Shown here piece by piece: positions 19,627-28,060 of a DNA stretch of 64,000 nucleotides (the stretch's first letter is position 1; the number at the start of each line of letters is the position of its first letter). The DNA is from Rubrobacter calidifluminis (GTDB taxonomy: Bacteria > Actinomycetota > Rubrobacteria > Rubrobacterales > Rubrobacteraceae). Position numbers and translations under genes: made by a program. The stretch covers positions 294,784 to 358,783 of the forward strand of contig NZ_JAQKGV010000001.1 of NCBI RefSeq assembly GCF_028617075.1, written 5' to 3'. The notes below the pieces were generated by a model that saw only the letters and a program-made list of their open reading frames with translations, made no database searches and was not told the DNA's origin.

Positions 19627-20732
19627 AGCCGCGAGACCGCCTTCGCGAGCCGTTCCAGCTCCTCTCCGGTATTGAACAGGTGCACGCTCGCCCGCACGTA
19701 GGGGTACGGGTCGGGGATGAAGCGGAGCACGAAGCCCCGCTCGAGCAGCCGCTCGTTCACCTCCTCCGCGGTGAGGCCCTCGACCTCGAAGCTCACAAGC
19801 CCCGAGGGGGGAGGCGTGGGGGTGCGCAGGCGTACCCGCGGGATCTCCTCCAGCATCGAAGCCAGGAGCCCGGCCCTGCGGCGGATCTCCTCCGGGCCCG
19901 CCTCTCCGCGGTCGGCGGCCTCGCGCGCGGCCCGGGCGAAGCCCGCGGCCAGCGCCGGGCTCGTCGTCGAGGATTCGAACCTGCAGGCGTCCTCCCTCAG
20001 TTCGTAGTGCCCCTCGTAGTCGAAGGGACCGGCGAGCGAGGCGTAGCCGAGGTTCGTACTGTAGGCCTTGCAGCCCGGACGGACGTAGAGCCCGCCCATC
20101 CCCTCCGGGCCGAGCAGCCACTTGTGGCCGGTGAAGGCGTACATGTCGGCCCCGGTCGCCGGCGCGTCGACGGCTATGTTGCCGACCGACTGCGCGCCGT
20201 CCACGACGGTCAGCACCCCGTGCTCGCGCGCCGCGGTGCAGATCTCCTCGAGCGGCCAGACCGCCCCGGTGGTCCAGTCCACGTGCGAGAGGGCGACGAG
20301 CCGGGTGCGGGGCGTGATGGCCCGCGCCACCTTCTCCGCGGTAATTGGAGGGGAGAGTAGCTTCACCTTCACCCCGTAGCGGGACCCGAGGTGGTAGAGC
20401 GGGACCAGACACCCCGGGTGCTCCGTCGCGGTCGAGATCACCTCATCGCCCTCCGACCAGTCCATCGAGTGGACGGCGAGGTTGATCCCGTGGGTGGTGC
20501 TCTGGGTGAGGGCTATATCCTGCGGGTTCGCCCCGAGAAGGCGGGCTGTGGCCTCGCGCGCCTCGTCCAGCGATTCCCTCTGGCGGGCGTAGAGTCCCGA
20601 ACCCTCCGCGTAGGCCGGCCCGTAGCAGAGATCCTCCGCCCTGCGGGAGGCCTCGATCACGCTGAGGGGCGGGGGGCCGCTGCCGCCCGAGTTCAGGTAG
20701 ACGACCTCGCCGGATTTCAGGGCCGGGAACAT
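19623..20732 (-). CDS. Class V aminotransferase (cysteine desulfurase-like fold)
   Basis: 369 aa PLP enzyme. The PLP-lysine block is FTGHKWLLGPEGMGG near residue 195, with TTHGINLAV, SHVDWTTG and VVDGAQSVG. The C-terminal region lacks an active-site Cys loop, so it resembles isopenicillin-N-epimerase/selenocysteine-lyase-like relatives more than a functional NifS desulfurase. Substrate unknown. ATG 20732 lacks an adjacent ribosome site; AAAGGAG at 20772-20766 instead sits six bases before an in-frame ATC at 20759, giving nine extra residues. It diverges from the PBP1 gene. Confidence 0.82.
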   Translation of the reverse strand: MFPALKSGEVVYLNSGGSGPPPLSVIEASRRAEDLCYGPAYAEGSGLYARQRESLDEAREATARLLGANPQDIALTQSTTHGINLAVHSMDWSEGDEVISTATEHPGCLVPLYHLGSRYGVKVKLLSPPITAEKVARAITPRTRLVALSHVDWTTGAVWPLEEICTAAREHGVLTVVDGAQSVGNIAVDAPATGADMYAFTGHKWLLGPEGMGGLYVRPGCKAYSTNLGYASLAGPFDYEGHYELREDACRFESSTTSPALAAGFARAAREAADRGEAGPEEIRRRAGLLASMLEEIPRVRLRTPTPPPSGLVSFEVEGLTAEEVNERLLERGFVLRFIPDPYPYVRASVHLFNTGEELERLAKAVSRL

Positions 20733-20800
20733 CTCTCGGGGGAGATCTGGCTTCGTGATCGCGGGCTCCTTTCCTCTCTTTCGGGGCGCCTCTGCCTCTT

Positions 20801-20818
20801 TTGTATAATAGCCTTTCC
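20801..20818 (+). promoter_or_regulatory. Leaderless promoter of the PBP1 gene
   Basis: TTG-TATAAT (consensus -10 at 20804-20809) is followed by nine bases and then ATG 20819. The TTG at 20801 is in frame and could be mistaken for the start codon; the consensus -10 argues that transcription begins at or next to the ATG. The same arrangement precedes the ABC-F gene. Confidence 0.6.
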
Positions 20819-23074
20819 ATGCTCGGTGGCGGATTCACGCGGCGCAGACGCATTAGGAGGGAGCGGGGCAGGTTCTGGCGCAGGGTCAGGACGCTCGTCG
20901 TCCTCTTCTGCTGCGCCTGCGTGCTCGGGGTGGCGGCCTTCACCGCGGCCTTCGCCTACGCGTATTTCAGGGTCGCCAGGAGCCTGCCGCGGCTGAGCGA
21001 CTACAGGTCGATACAGCTCGCCCAGACCTCGACCGTCTACGATGAAGACGGGCATGTCGTGGACGAGCTCTACGGGGCCCAGAACCGCTACGTGGTTCCG
21101 CTCGACAGGATGAGCCCGCACCTCCGGCGGGCCGTCGTCGCCATAGAGGATCACCGCTTCTACGAGCATGGAGGGCTGGACTTCGAGGCCATAGCCCGGG
21201 CCGCCGAGGCGGATATCGCCACCCTCTCGATAAGGGAGGGTGGCTCGACGATAACCCAGCAGCTCATAAAGAACACCTACATCTCACCGAAGGAACGGTA
21301 CGTGCCGAGCTTCCAGCGCAAGATAGACGAGGCGGCGCTGGCCTGGCAGTACGACAAGAAGCACTCCAAACGCGAGATCCTCGAAGAATACCTCAACACC
21401 GTTTACTTCGGGGAGAACGCCTACGGGGCGGAGGCCGCCGCGCGCACCTACTTCGACGAACACGCGAGCCAGCTCACCCTCCCGCAGGCCGCTCTGCTCG
21501 CCGGGATCATAAACCTCCCCACCACCTACGACCCATACATACACCCCAAGGAGGCCCTCAAGAGACGCAACGTCGTACTGGACAAGATGCTGCAGTACGG
21601 CTACATAACCAGAAAGCAGCATGACAGGGCCGTAAAGCAGCCGATAGAGCTCCGGCGAGGGACTGTAAGGCCGAGAAAAGACGACCAGTACTTCCTCGAC
21701 GCCGTGCGCCGGGAGCTCACCCGGAGGTTCGGACAGAAGATGATCTACGGTGGCGGGCTCAAGATCTACACCACACTTGACCCCTACCTCCAGAAGGCGG
21801 CCACCGGCGCGGTGAACGAGACCCTGAACCCTTCGGCCGGCGACCCTTCGGCGGCTCTGGTCTCCGTCGACCCGTCGACCGGCGCGGTCCGGGCGCTGGT
21901 TGGCGGCAGCGACTACAGCAAGGTCAAGTTCAACCTGGCGACCCAGGCGCACCGGCAGCCGGGGAGCTCGTTCAAGGTCTTCGATCTCGCTGCCGCGATC
22001 CATCAGGGGATCTCCCCGAAGACCATGTACGTCTCCAAGAACCTCGACATCCCCATGCCGCGCGGCTCGAAACAGCCCTACTATCACGTCGAGAACTATG
22101 GCGGCATCCAGCGCGGACCGATAACCATCGAGAAGGCCGCCGAGCAGTCGGACAACACGGTCTTCGTCCAGCTCGCGCTCGACGTGGGGATGAAGAACGT
22201 CGTCGCGATGGCCCACGCGATGGGGATAACCAGCAAGCTCGACACATATCCCTCGGCTGCGATCGGCGGGCTCACCTACGGAGTGACGCCGCTCGAGATG
22301 GCATCGGCCTACTCGACGCTTGCCAACCACGGGGTGCACATGAAACCATACCTGATCCAGAAAGTCACCCGCGAGGAGAACGGGCGACAGGTCGTCCTCT
22401 ACCGGCACAAGCCCAAGAGCAACCGGGCGCTCTCGCGCGACGAGGCGGCGGCGGTGACTCAGGTTCTCGAGAAGGTCGTGCAGAAGGGCACCCCGAGCTA
22501 CTACCACAACCTGGACGCCGAGATCGGACGCCCCTCGGCGGGCAAGACCGGGACGACCGAAAACTTCGTCGACGCGTGGTACGTCGGCTACATCCCGCAG
22601 CTCTCCACGAGCGTCTGGGTGGGTTACCCCAAGGAGCGCAAGCCAATGGTCAACATAGATGGTCTCTCGGTGGTGAACGGCGAGAACTTCCCGCTGGACA
22701 TCTGGTCGCGCTACATGCAGCTCGCCGTGCAGCGCTTCCCGCAGGTCGTACCCTTCGATACCCCGAGCCCGTCCTTCCACCTCGAGATAAAGAGGAACGG
22801 GCGTGCCTACGTGCCCCCGCCGCCTAAGCCGAAGAAGAAACAGAACACGCCGGGAGGGGAGAGTGCTCCATCGACCACGTCCCGGGTGGGGGGGACGACT
22901 ATCGCAGCCCCTGGAACCGCGGGCTCGCCATCTTCCGGGAGCCCCCAGACGGTGGTTGCCTCACCACAGCAGAACGTCCCCGGCGCCGTGCGGCGTCAGG
23001 CGCCGGCCTCCGGACGTGCAGGCAGCTTCTTCGGTAAAAACGGTATTTTCGGTGGGAGCCTCTTCGGGCGCTAG
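20819..23074 (+). CDS. Class A penicillin-binding protein (PBP1)
   Basis: 751 aa bifunctional peptidoglycan glycosyltransferase/transpeptidase. Short Arg-rich cytoplasmic N-terminus, one membrane helix at about residues 25-50, GT51 domain with EDHRFYEHGG, GGSTITQQLIKN and the later LNTVYFG, then a transpeptidase domain with SSFK (catalytic Ser), SDN and KTGTT. The last 90 residues are low-complexity Pro/Ser/Thr and Gly, outside the cell. ATG 20819 lies nine bases after a TATAAT box, so the mRNA is probably leaderless. No neighbouring gene shares its strand closely. Confidence 0.93.
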   Translation: MLGGGFTRRRRIRRERGRFWRRVRTLVVLFCCACVLGVAAFTAAFAYAYFRVARSLPRLSDYRSIQLAQTSTVYDEDGHVVDELYGAQNRYVVPLDRMSPHLRRAVVAIEDHRFYEHGGLDFEAIARAAEADIATLSIREGGSTITQQLIKNTYISPKERYVPSFQRKIDEAALAWQYDKKHSKREILEEYLNTVYFGENAYGAEAAARTYFDEHASQLTLPQAALLAGIINLPTTYDPYIHPKEALKRRNVVLDKMLQYGYITRKQHDRAVKQPIELRRGTVRPRKDDQYFLDAVRRELTRRFGQKMIYGGGLKIYTTLDPYLQKAATGAVNETLNPSAGDPSAALVSVDPSTGAVRALVGGSDYSKVKFNLATQAHRQPGSSFKVFDLAAAIHQGISPKTMYVSKNLDIPMPRGSKQPYYHVENYGGIQRGPITIEKAAEQSDNTVFVQLALDVGMKNVVAMAHAMGITSKLDTYPSAAIGGLTYGVTPLEMASAYSTLANHGVHMKPYLIQKVTREENGRQVVLYRHKPKSNRALSRDEAAAVTQVLEKVVQKGTPSYYHNLDAEIGRPSAGKTGTTENFVDAWYVGYIPQLSTSVWVGYPKERKPMVNIDGLSVVNGENFPLDIWSRYMQLAVQRFPQVVPFDTPSPSFHLEIKRNGRAYVPPPPKPKKKQNTPGGESAPSTTSRVGGTTIAAPGTAGSPSSGSPQTVVASPQQNVPGAVRRQAPASGRAGSFFGKNGIFGGSLFGR

Positions 23075-23112
23075 GGGGTTCTTCTCTTTTCCCCGCTTTC
23101 CCCGGGCGTCCC

Positions 23113-23910
23113 CTAGGAGGAGTGCAGGATTTGCAGTGTCTCCTCATGCAGCAGGCCGTTGGTAGCCAAAAGCCCCTCCGAGTCGAAGGTCCAGCTTTTG
23201 CCATCGAGATCCGTGGCCTTCCCCCCGGCCTCGGAGACCAGCAGCGCGGTCGGGGCGTAGTCCCAGAGGGTATTCCGGGTGCCGATGGAGACGTCCAGGT
23301 GTCCGGCGGCGAGCCAGGCGCCGCGGATGCCGGCGCTGCCCAGGGCCCTTATCTGCCAGCAGGCGTCGAAGACCCTCTGCAGGCCATCCCTGTACGGCCC
23401 CCGCTTGACCGGCAGGGAGAGGTCGACGCCGACGAACGCGTACTCCAGGGAGCTCGCCCCTCCGACCGAGAGGCACACCCTCCTGTCCCCGAAGTCGCAG
23501 AATGCGCCCCCGCCGAGGCTCGCGTGGTAGAGCCTTCCGAGGAGCGGGGCGGCGACGGCGGTGTGTGTGACCCGGCCGTCCTCCACCACCGAGACGCAGC
23601 AGCAGAAGAGCGGATTGGCGCGGGAGAAGTTGGCGGTCCCATCGAGCGGGTCCAGGAGCCAGCCCCGACCCCGATCGGGGATTCCACCGCCGCGCTCCTC
23701 CGAGAGGATGGCATCCTCCGGGTAGCGTTCCTCGATGCGCGAGACCAGCAGCTTCTCGCACATGAGGTCCACCTCGGTCACCAGGTCTTTCGGGGCTTTT
23801 TCCCGTACCTCGCCCGGACGCTCGTAGCGGGAGAGCTGGAGCTCTCCCGCCTGTCGGGCTATCTCGCAGACGAACTCGTGCAGCCCGGGGCCGCTACCTG
23901 AGGTACTCAC
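23113..23910 (-). CDS. Inositol monophosphatase family protein
   Basis: 265 aa Mg-dependent phosphatase of the IMPase/FBPase/CysQ family. Metal-binding motifs are [16 protein letters not shown] and [15 protein letters not shown]. Possible substrates are myo-inositol-1-phosphate, fructose-1,6-bisphosphate or histidinol phosphate. GTG 23910 lies inside the end of the sigma-factor gene (17-base overlap), so it is translated from the same message. Rubrobacter species accumulate inositol-based solutes, which is consistent but not specific. Confidence 0.88.
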   Translation of the reverse strand: MSTSGSGPGLHEFVCEIARQAGELQLSRYERPGEVREKAPKDLVTEVDLMCEKLLVSRIEERYPEDAILSEERGGGIPDRGRGWLLDPLDGTANFSRANPLFCCCVSVVEDGRVTHTAVAAPLLGRLYHASLGGGAFCDFGDRRVCLSVGGASSLEYAFVGVDLSLPVKRGPYRDGLQRVFDACWQIRALGSAGIRGAWLAAGHLDVSIGTRNTLWDYAPTALLVSEAGGKATDLDGKSWTFDSEGLLATNGLLHEETLQILHSS

Positions 23911-24988
23911 GCAGGTTCTGGGTGCGGCGCTGCTCGCGCAGCAGGTTGAGGGTCTTCATCTGGATCTGACGCACCCGCTCGCGCGTGATGTCGAACTCGC
24001 GCCCGACCTCCTCCAGCGTGCGCGGCCTGTCGTCCTTCATGCCGAAGCGCAACTCGATGATCTGCCGCTCCCGCTCCGGGAGCTCGTTGAGGGCCTCACG
24101 CAGCTGTGCCTTCAGGAGCGACTCACTGACCGCGTCGGTGGGGGCCGTGCAGCTCTGGTCCTCGAGGAAGTCGCCGAGCTCCGAGGAGTCCTCCTCTCCC
24201 ACCGGCGTCTCCAGGCTTATCGCCTTCTGGCTTATCTCCTGCAGCCGGAGGATCTCCTCGACCTCCACCCCGAGCTCCCTGGCTATCTCCTCGTCGGTTG
24301 GCTCGCGCCCCAGCGCCTGGGTCATCCTGCGGTGGGTGCGGTGGTACTTGTTGACCTTCTCGACCATGTGCACCGGGATGCGGATGGTGCGCCCCTTGTC
24401 CGCGATCGCCCGCGTGATGGCCTGCCTGATCCACCAGGTGGCGTACGTGGAGAACTTGTAGCCTTTTGTGTGGTCGAACTTCTCCGCCGCCCGGATGAGC
24501 CCCAGATTGCCTTCCTGGATGAGGTCGAGGAAAGATACCCCCCGGTTGCGGTACTTCTTGGCTATCGAGACGACCAGGCGCAGGTTCGCCTCGACCAGCT
24601 TGTCCTTGGATTTTTTACAGCCTCGCGCGATACCCTTGGCCAGCCTTATCTCGTCCGCGTGCGTGAGCAGCGGTACCCGCCCTATCTCCGCCAGGTACAT
24701 CCGGATCGAATCCCCCGTGGCGACCGCCTGCGACAGCTGCGCCGCCAGGTTGTCGCCGGGGCTTTTGATATCCGCATCCCGACCCTCGGGAGAATCGTCC
24801 TCACCCTCTACTACGGCTATCGACTCCTCCTCGAGCGTCGCGTATAGCTCCTCGACCTCGGACGCCGAGAGGTCGCCTTCGTGAAGTAAGTCGGCGATCT
24901 CCTCCGTGCTGACAAACCCTTGACTCCTGCCGCGGCTTAGGAGTTCGTCGGTTCTCTCATTCAGCATGGTGGCGTTCTCGGTCGTCAT
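23894..24988 (-). CDS. sigA: Primary-type RNA polymerase sigma factor (SigA/RpoD)
   Basis: 364 aa sigma-70. After about 90 acidic residues come region 1.2 ([16 protein letters not shown]), region 2 ([27 protein letters not shown], the 2.4 helix [15 protein letters not shown]), region 3 and region 4.2 with [20 protein letters not shown]. Region 1.1 is short. ATG 24988 is fixed by GGAGAGGAG immediately upstream; the in-frame ATG at 25057 would add 23 unrelated residues. A perfect 7-base inverted repeat lies 80-95 bases upstream. An inositol-phosphatase gene overlaps its 3' end. Whether it is the only housekeeping sigma cannot be judged. Confidence 0.92.
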   Translation of the reverse strand: MTTENATMLNERTDELLSRGRSQGFVSTEEIADLLHEGDLSASEVEELYATLEEESIAVVEGEDDSPEGRDADIKSPGDNLAAQLSQAVATGDSIRMYLAEIGRVPLLTHADEIRLAKGIARGCKKSKDKLVEANLRLVVSIAKKYRNRGVSFLDLIQEGNLGLIRAAEKFDHTKGYKFSTYATWWIRQAITRAIADKGRTIRIPVHMVEKVNKYHRTHRRMTQALGREPTDEEIARELGVEVEEILRLQEISQKAISLETPVGEEDSSELGDFLEDQSCTAPTDAVSESLLKAQLREALNELPERERQIIELRFGMKDDRPRTLEEVGREFDITRERVRQIQMKTLNLLREQRRTQNLREYLR

Positions 24989-25064
24989 CCATCTCCTCTC
25001 CTGTCTCGGGGCCGCCAAGCTGCCACGGCCACTTTGACTGCCCGAAGAAGCATCCATGGATCGC

Positions 25065-25082
25065 TGTTACATTTCTGTAACA
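25065..25082. promoter_or_regulatory. Inverted repeat upstream of sigA and murE
   Basis: TGTTACA-TTTC-TGTAACA is a perfect 7-base dyad with a 4-base centre, in the intergenic region between the divergent sigA and murE genes. Its shape suits a dimeric repressor or activator site. No T-tract follows, so it is not a terminator. The cognate protein is unknown. Confidence 0.5.
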
Positions 25083-25200
25083 CAACTCGATTAGGTTAAC
25101 ACAGCGCACCGGCGCAGTCACCTCATGAGGCGATTTTTGTCCGGCGGGCCAGAGACCGGGTTCCACGGAGTGAAATGGATGTGTCGGGTCGTACTCCTGC

Positions 25201-25213
25201 TAAACTACCGGCG
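25201..25213 (+). promoter_or_regulatory. Probable leaderless promoter of murE
   Basis: TAAACT (TANNNT -10 box, 25201-25206) is followed by seven bases and then ATG 25214. No ribosome-binding sequence precedes the ATG, which fits a transcript starting at the start codon. Confidence 0.4.
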
Positions 25214-26671
25214 ATGTTCGTGGAGAGTGGACGTCTGGCCCGCATACTGGGCACGAGTATACCCGAGGGCGTGCGGGGCGTGGAGGGGGTGACGCACGAC
25301 TCCCGGCGGGTGAGGGAGGGGTATGCGTTCGTGGCGGTTCCGGGTTTCAAGCAGGACGGGCTGAGGTACGCGCCGGAGGCGCTGCGGCGGGGGGCCGTAC
25401 TCGTCGTGGCCGAGCGAGATCTGGAGGGGGCGCCGGTGGCGGTGGTGTCGGATGCGCGGGAGGCGCTCGCCGCTCTGGCGTGTGCGGTCTGCGGGGATCC
25501 TTCGCGCGGGCTCGAGGTGTACGGCATAACCGGGACCAACGGCAAGACGACGACCTCCTACATGCTGCATGAGATCCTGGCGGCACGTTTCGGGGAGGGT
25601 GCGTGCGGGCTCATGGGGACTGCAGGGATCGTTGTGGGGGGTGAGGAGCTCTACACCGGGCGCACGACTCCGGAGGCGCCTGAGGTGCAGGGGACGCTCG
25701 CCGAGATGGTCCGGCGGGGGGTCAGGCGGGTCGTCATGGAGGTCTCTTCGCACGGGATCGCGCTCAAGAGGGTTTTGGGGACGCGGTTTTCTGGTGCGAT
25801 TTTCACCAACCTCAGCCGGGATCATCTCGACCTGCATGGCACGATGGAGGAGTACTACAGGACCAAGCGCAGGCTCTTCTTCTGGGCTGAGGGGCCCAGG
25901 GTCGTCGGCGTCTCGGACGGGTGGGGCAGGCGTCTGGCCTCGGAGATCGAGGGCGCGAAGACCTTCGGGGTGGATCCTGATGCCGACTACCGGGTCGGGG
26001 AGGTGCGTGAGGAGAGCGGAGGGAGCTCGTTCGTTCTGCGCGGGCCGCGGGGGGAAGGGAGGCTCAGGATCCCGCTCCCCGGCGGCTACAACGTGCTCAA
26101 CGCGGCCGGGGCCGCGGCTTTTGCGCTCGAGATCGGGGTCGGGTTCGAGACGGTGGCGCGGGCGCTCGAAGGGATGCGCCAGGTTCCGGGCAGGCTCGAG
26201 CGGATCCCCGGCTCCCGGGGCTTCGAGGTCGTCGTGGACTATGCGCACACCGAGGTGGGGCTGGAGGAGCTGCTCGGGACGGTGCGCCCGATGGCCCGTG
26301 GCCGGGTGATCTGCGTCTTCGGGGCCGCGGGCGAGCGCGACAGGGCGAAGCGGCCGCTCATGGGCGAGGTCGCCTCCAGGCTCGCCGACTGGAGCGTGAT
26401 CACCACCGACGACGCCTATTCGGAGGATCCGCGCAGGATAGCCGGGGAGGTTGCGGCCGGGGCGGATCCGGGGCGGACGGAGATCGTGCTCGACCGCCGG
26501 GAGGCGATACGCCGGGCGCTCGAGATGGCCCGGCCGGGGGACGTCGTCGTGGTGGCGGGCAAGGGGCACGAGCGGGTGCAGCACCTCCCTGGGGGCGACG
26601 TGCCCTTCCACGATGCGACCGTGGTGCGTGAACTTCTGGCTGAGATGGACGGGCGCGAGGAGGCAGAATAG
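25214..26671 (+). CDS. murE: UDP-MurNAc-tripeptide ligase MurE
   Basis: 485 aa cytosolic ligase adding the third amino acid to UDP-MurNAc-L-Ala-D-Glu. N-terminal domain with THDSRRV, ATP loop GITGTNGKTTT near residue 112, TTPEAPEVQ, EVSSHGIALKR, NLSRDHLDLHG, the carbamylated-Lys segment YYRTKRRLF, and FGAAGERDRAKRPLMG. The DNPR motif that selects meso-diaminopimelate is absent; the sequence there is DDAYSEDP. Rubrobacter peptidoglycan is reported to contain L-Lys, which fits. ATG 25214 is used because the upstream open frame has no start with a ribosome site. It stands apart from the usual dcw cluster. Confidence 0.88.
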   Translation: MFVESGRLARILGTSIPEGVRGVEGVTHDSRRVREGYAFVAVPGFKQDGLRYAPEALRRGAVLVVAERDLEGAPVAVVSDAREALAALACAVCGDPSRGLEVYGITGTNGKTTTSYMLHEILAARFGEGACGLMGTAGIVVGGEELYTGRTTPEAPEVQGTLAEMVRRGVRRVVMEVSSHGIALKRVLGTRFSGAIFTNLSRDHLDLHGTMEEYYRTKRRLFFWAEGPRVVGVSDGWGRRLASEIEGAKTFGVDPDADYRVGEVREESGGSSFVLRGPRGEGRLRIPLPGGYNVLNAAGAAAFALEIGVGFETVARALEGMRQVPGRLERIPGSRGFEVVVDYAHTEVGLEELLGTVRPMARGRVICVFGAAGERDRAKRPLMGEVASRLADWSVITTDDAYSEDPRRIAGEVAAGADPGRTEIVLDRREAIRRALEMARPGDVVVVAGKGHERVQHLPGGDVPFHDATVVRELLAEMDGREEAE

Positions 26672-26675
26672 CGGC

Positions 26676-26936
26676 ATGCGTAGGGAGGCGAAGGACGAGG
26701 TGCTCCGACGTCTGAAGAGCGTCGAGGGGCACGTGCGGGGGGTGGAGAAGATGGTCGAAGATGGAGAGGCCGGCTATGCCGAGATCGTGCAGCAGACCAA
26801 CGCCATCTTCTCGGCCATCAGGAGGATAAACACGCTCCTGCTCAAGGATTTCGTCGAGGAGCGCGCCGGTCAGGAGGGGGCTTCTGAGGAGCTCATCTCG
26901 GACCTCGTGAAGGCCATAGACCGGGTGACCAGGTAG
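26676..26936 (+). CDS. CsoR/RcnR-like (DUF156) repressor without metal ligands
   Basis: 86 aa all-helical protein of the metal-sensitive repressor family (LKSVEGHVRGVEKMVEDG at residues 12-29 is the signature). The metal-binding Cys-His-Cys set of CsoR is missing: there is no Cys at all, with GYAEIV where YC-x-x-V is usual and KDFVEER where DH-x-x-x-C is usual. It may respond to another signal or have become structural. ATG 26676 is five bases after the murE stop, so it shares that message. A small membrane protein follows after six bases. Confidence 0.8.
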   Translation: MRREAKDEVLRRLKSVEGHVRGVEKMVEDGEAGYAEIVQQTNAIFSAIRRINTLLLKDFVEERAGQEGASEELISDLVKAIDRVTR

Positions 26937-26942
26937 CGTACG

Positions 26943-27146
26943 GTGGGGCCGAGAGGTCTGCTCTCCCTGTTCGCGGCGCTCGTCCCGCTGCTCGTCGCGC
27001 TCGCCGGGGCCGCCTCCTTCTTCCTGCTCCGGGCCGGTTACGGTGTACTCGTGGGTGGGCTGGTCCCGTTTGCCGGGCTCATGGTGGCGGTCGTCGTGCT
27101 GGGCGTCATGTTCGCACGGGTGGCCGGAAGGGGAGGTGGAGACTAG
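26943..27146 (+). CDS. Small two-helix membrane protein
   Basis: 67 aa from GTG 26943. Two strongly hydrophobic segments (about residues 7-29 and 33-58) are joined by a short Gly-rich turn, with a short basic/Gly C-tail. No family is recognised. It starts six bases after the CsoR-like stop and probably belongs to the murE message. There is no clear ribosome site, so translational coupling is likely. Confidence 0.55.
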   Translation: MGPRGLLSLFAALVPLLVALAGAASFFLLRAGYGVLVGGLVPFAGLMVAVVVLGVMFARVAGRGGGD

Positions 27147-27158
27147 GGCTGTTGGCTG

Positions 27159-27177
27159 TTGTATAGTCTTGCGGGTC
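27159..27177 (+). promoter_or_regulatory. Probable leaderless promoter
   Basis: TTG-TATAGT (-10 at 27162-27167) lies ten bases before ATG 27178. The element matches the TTG-TATAAT-N9-ATG arrangement of the PBP1 and ABC-F genes. Confidence 0.5.
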
Positions 27178-27465
27178 ATGAATCGGGATAGAGAAGAGAC
27201 ACGCAGCGGAGAACTGGAGGACAAGATCTCCCGCCTCGAGCGCCTCGCCGACAGGCTCGAAGAGGCCTCCGCCGAGGAGGTCTCGGGGGTTCTGGATCGC
27301 GCCCTCGGGCTTTTGCAGGAGGTCGGAGCCGAAATAGAGGAGAGGCTCGGGGAGCTGGAGGAGGGTGAGCGAGAGGTTGGCAGCGTCCTGGAGGGAATAG
27401 ACCTTGGCTCAATCGATGAGGCCCTGCGGGAGCTCGAGCGCCGCCCGGAGGACGGTGGTGGCTGA
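27178..27465 (+). CDS. Acidic coiled-coil protein, XseB-like
   Basis: 95 aa, almost entirely Glu/Arg/Leu-rich with heptad-like spacing over residues 10-75 (DKISRLERLADRLEE, ALGLLQEVGAEIEER). It resembles the small subunit of exodeoxyribonuclease VII in size and in the helical-hairpin pattern, but no xseA is nearby, so the identity is tentative. ATG 27178 follows a TATAGT box by ten bases. The stop overlaps the pyrE start by eight bases. Confidence 0.6.
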   Translation: MNRDREETRSGELEDKISRLERLADRLEEASAEEVSGVLDRALGLLQEVGAEIEERLGELEEGEREVGSVLEGIDLGSIDEALRELERRPEDGGG

Positions 27466-27976
27466 CCTCGCTGCGCGGGTGAGGGAGGCTGCGCTGCTGG
27501 AGGGGGATTTCGTCCTCTCCAGCGGCAGGAGGAGCCGCTTTTACGTGGACAAGTACCTCTTCTCAACCGAGCCCGGGTTGCTCGGGGAGATCTCGCGGGA
27601 GCTGGCCGGCAGGATCCCGGGCGGCGTCGACAGGCTCGCCGGGGTGGAGCTGGGGGCCGTGCCGCTGGTGGTCGCCGTCTCGCTGCAGAGCGGGCTGCCC
27701 TACGTCATCGTCCGTCGTTCGGGCAAAAGTTACGGGACTGCCAGGGAGATCGAGGGCCGCCTTCAGGAGGGGGAGAGCGTCGTCCTGCTCGAGGACGTGG
27801 TGACGACCGGAGCACAGGCTCTCGCCGCGGCGGAGAGGCTGTGCGCGCTGGGATGTCGGGTGGAGAGGATCGTCGCGGTGCTCGATCGCAGGGAACGTCC
27901 CGAAGAGAGGCTCGGGCGCTTCCATTTCGAGGCTCTGCTCCGGATGGGAGATCTCGGGGTAGACACGCCGGTTTGA
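27458..27976 (+). CDS. pyrE: Orotate phosphoribosyltransferase
   Basis: 172 aa. Converts orotate and PRPP to orotidine 5'-phosphate in pyrimidine synthesis. SSGRRSRFYVDKYLF is the family N-terminal block, and the PRPP-binding motif is VVLLEDVVTTGAQAL at residues 107-121. GTG 27458 is five bases after GGAGGA; the neighbouring GTG 27455 is too close to it. The start lies inside the upstream coiled-coil gene. pyrF follows after the HU gene, so both late UMP steps are encoded here. Confidence 0.92.
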   Translation: MADLAARVREAALLEGDFVLSSGRRSRFYVDKYLFSTEPGLLGEISRELAGRIPGGVDRLAGVELGAVPLVVAVSLQSGLPYVIVRRSGKSYGTAREIEGRLQEGESVVLLEDVVTTGAQALAAAERLCALGCRVERIVAVLDRRERPEERLGRFHFEALLRMGDLGVDTPV

Positions 27977-28001
27977 GGCTGGTATGTCTCTCTGGTATAG
28001 T
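27973..28001 (+). promoter_or_regulatory. Promoter of the HU gene
   Basis: -35 TTGAGG (27973-27978) and -10 TATAGT (27996-28001) are separated by exactly 17 bases. The -35 overlaps the pyrE stop codon. The HU start is 59 bases downstream of the -10. Confidence 0.65.
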
Positions 28002-28060
28002 CCGCAAGATGTAGTTGCTGGTAGCAAGAGGAAGTGACGAGGAGAGGGAGGAACCAGCGC

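Noticed and set aside
20801..20803. TTG as start codon of PBP1
   Set aside because: It is part of TTG-TATAAT, a consensus -10; the ATG at 20819 is better placed.
24989..25057. Upstream ATG extending the sigma factor by 23 residues
   Set aside because: The extension does not resemble sigma N-termini and the internal ATG 24988 has a strong ribosome site.
27178..27465. Confident call of exodeoxyribonuclease VII small subunit
   Set aside because: Only the coiled-coil pattern and length match, and xseA is not adjacent; kept as XseB-like.
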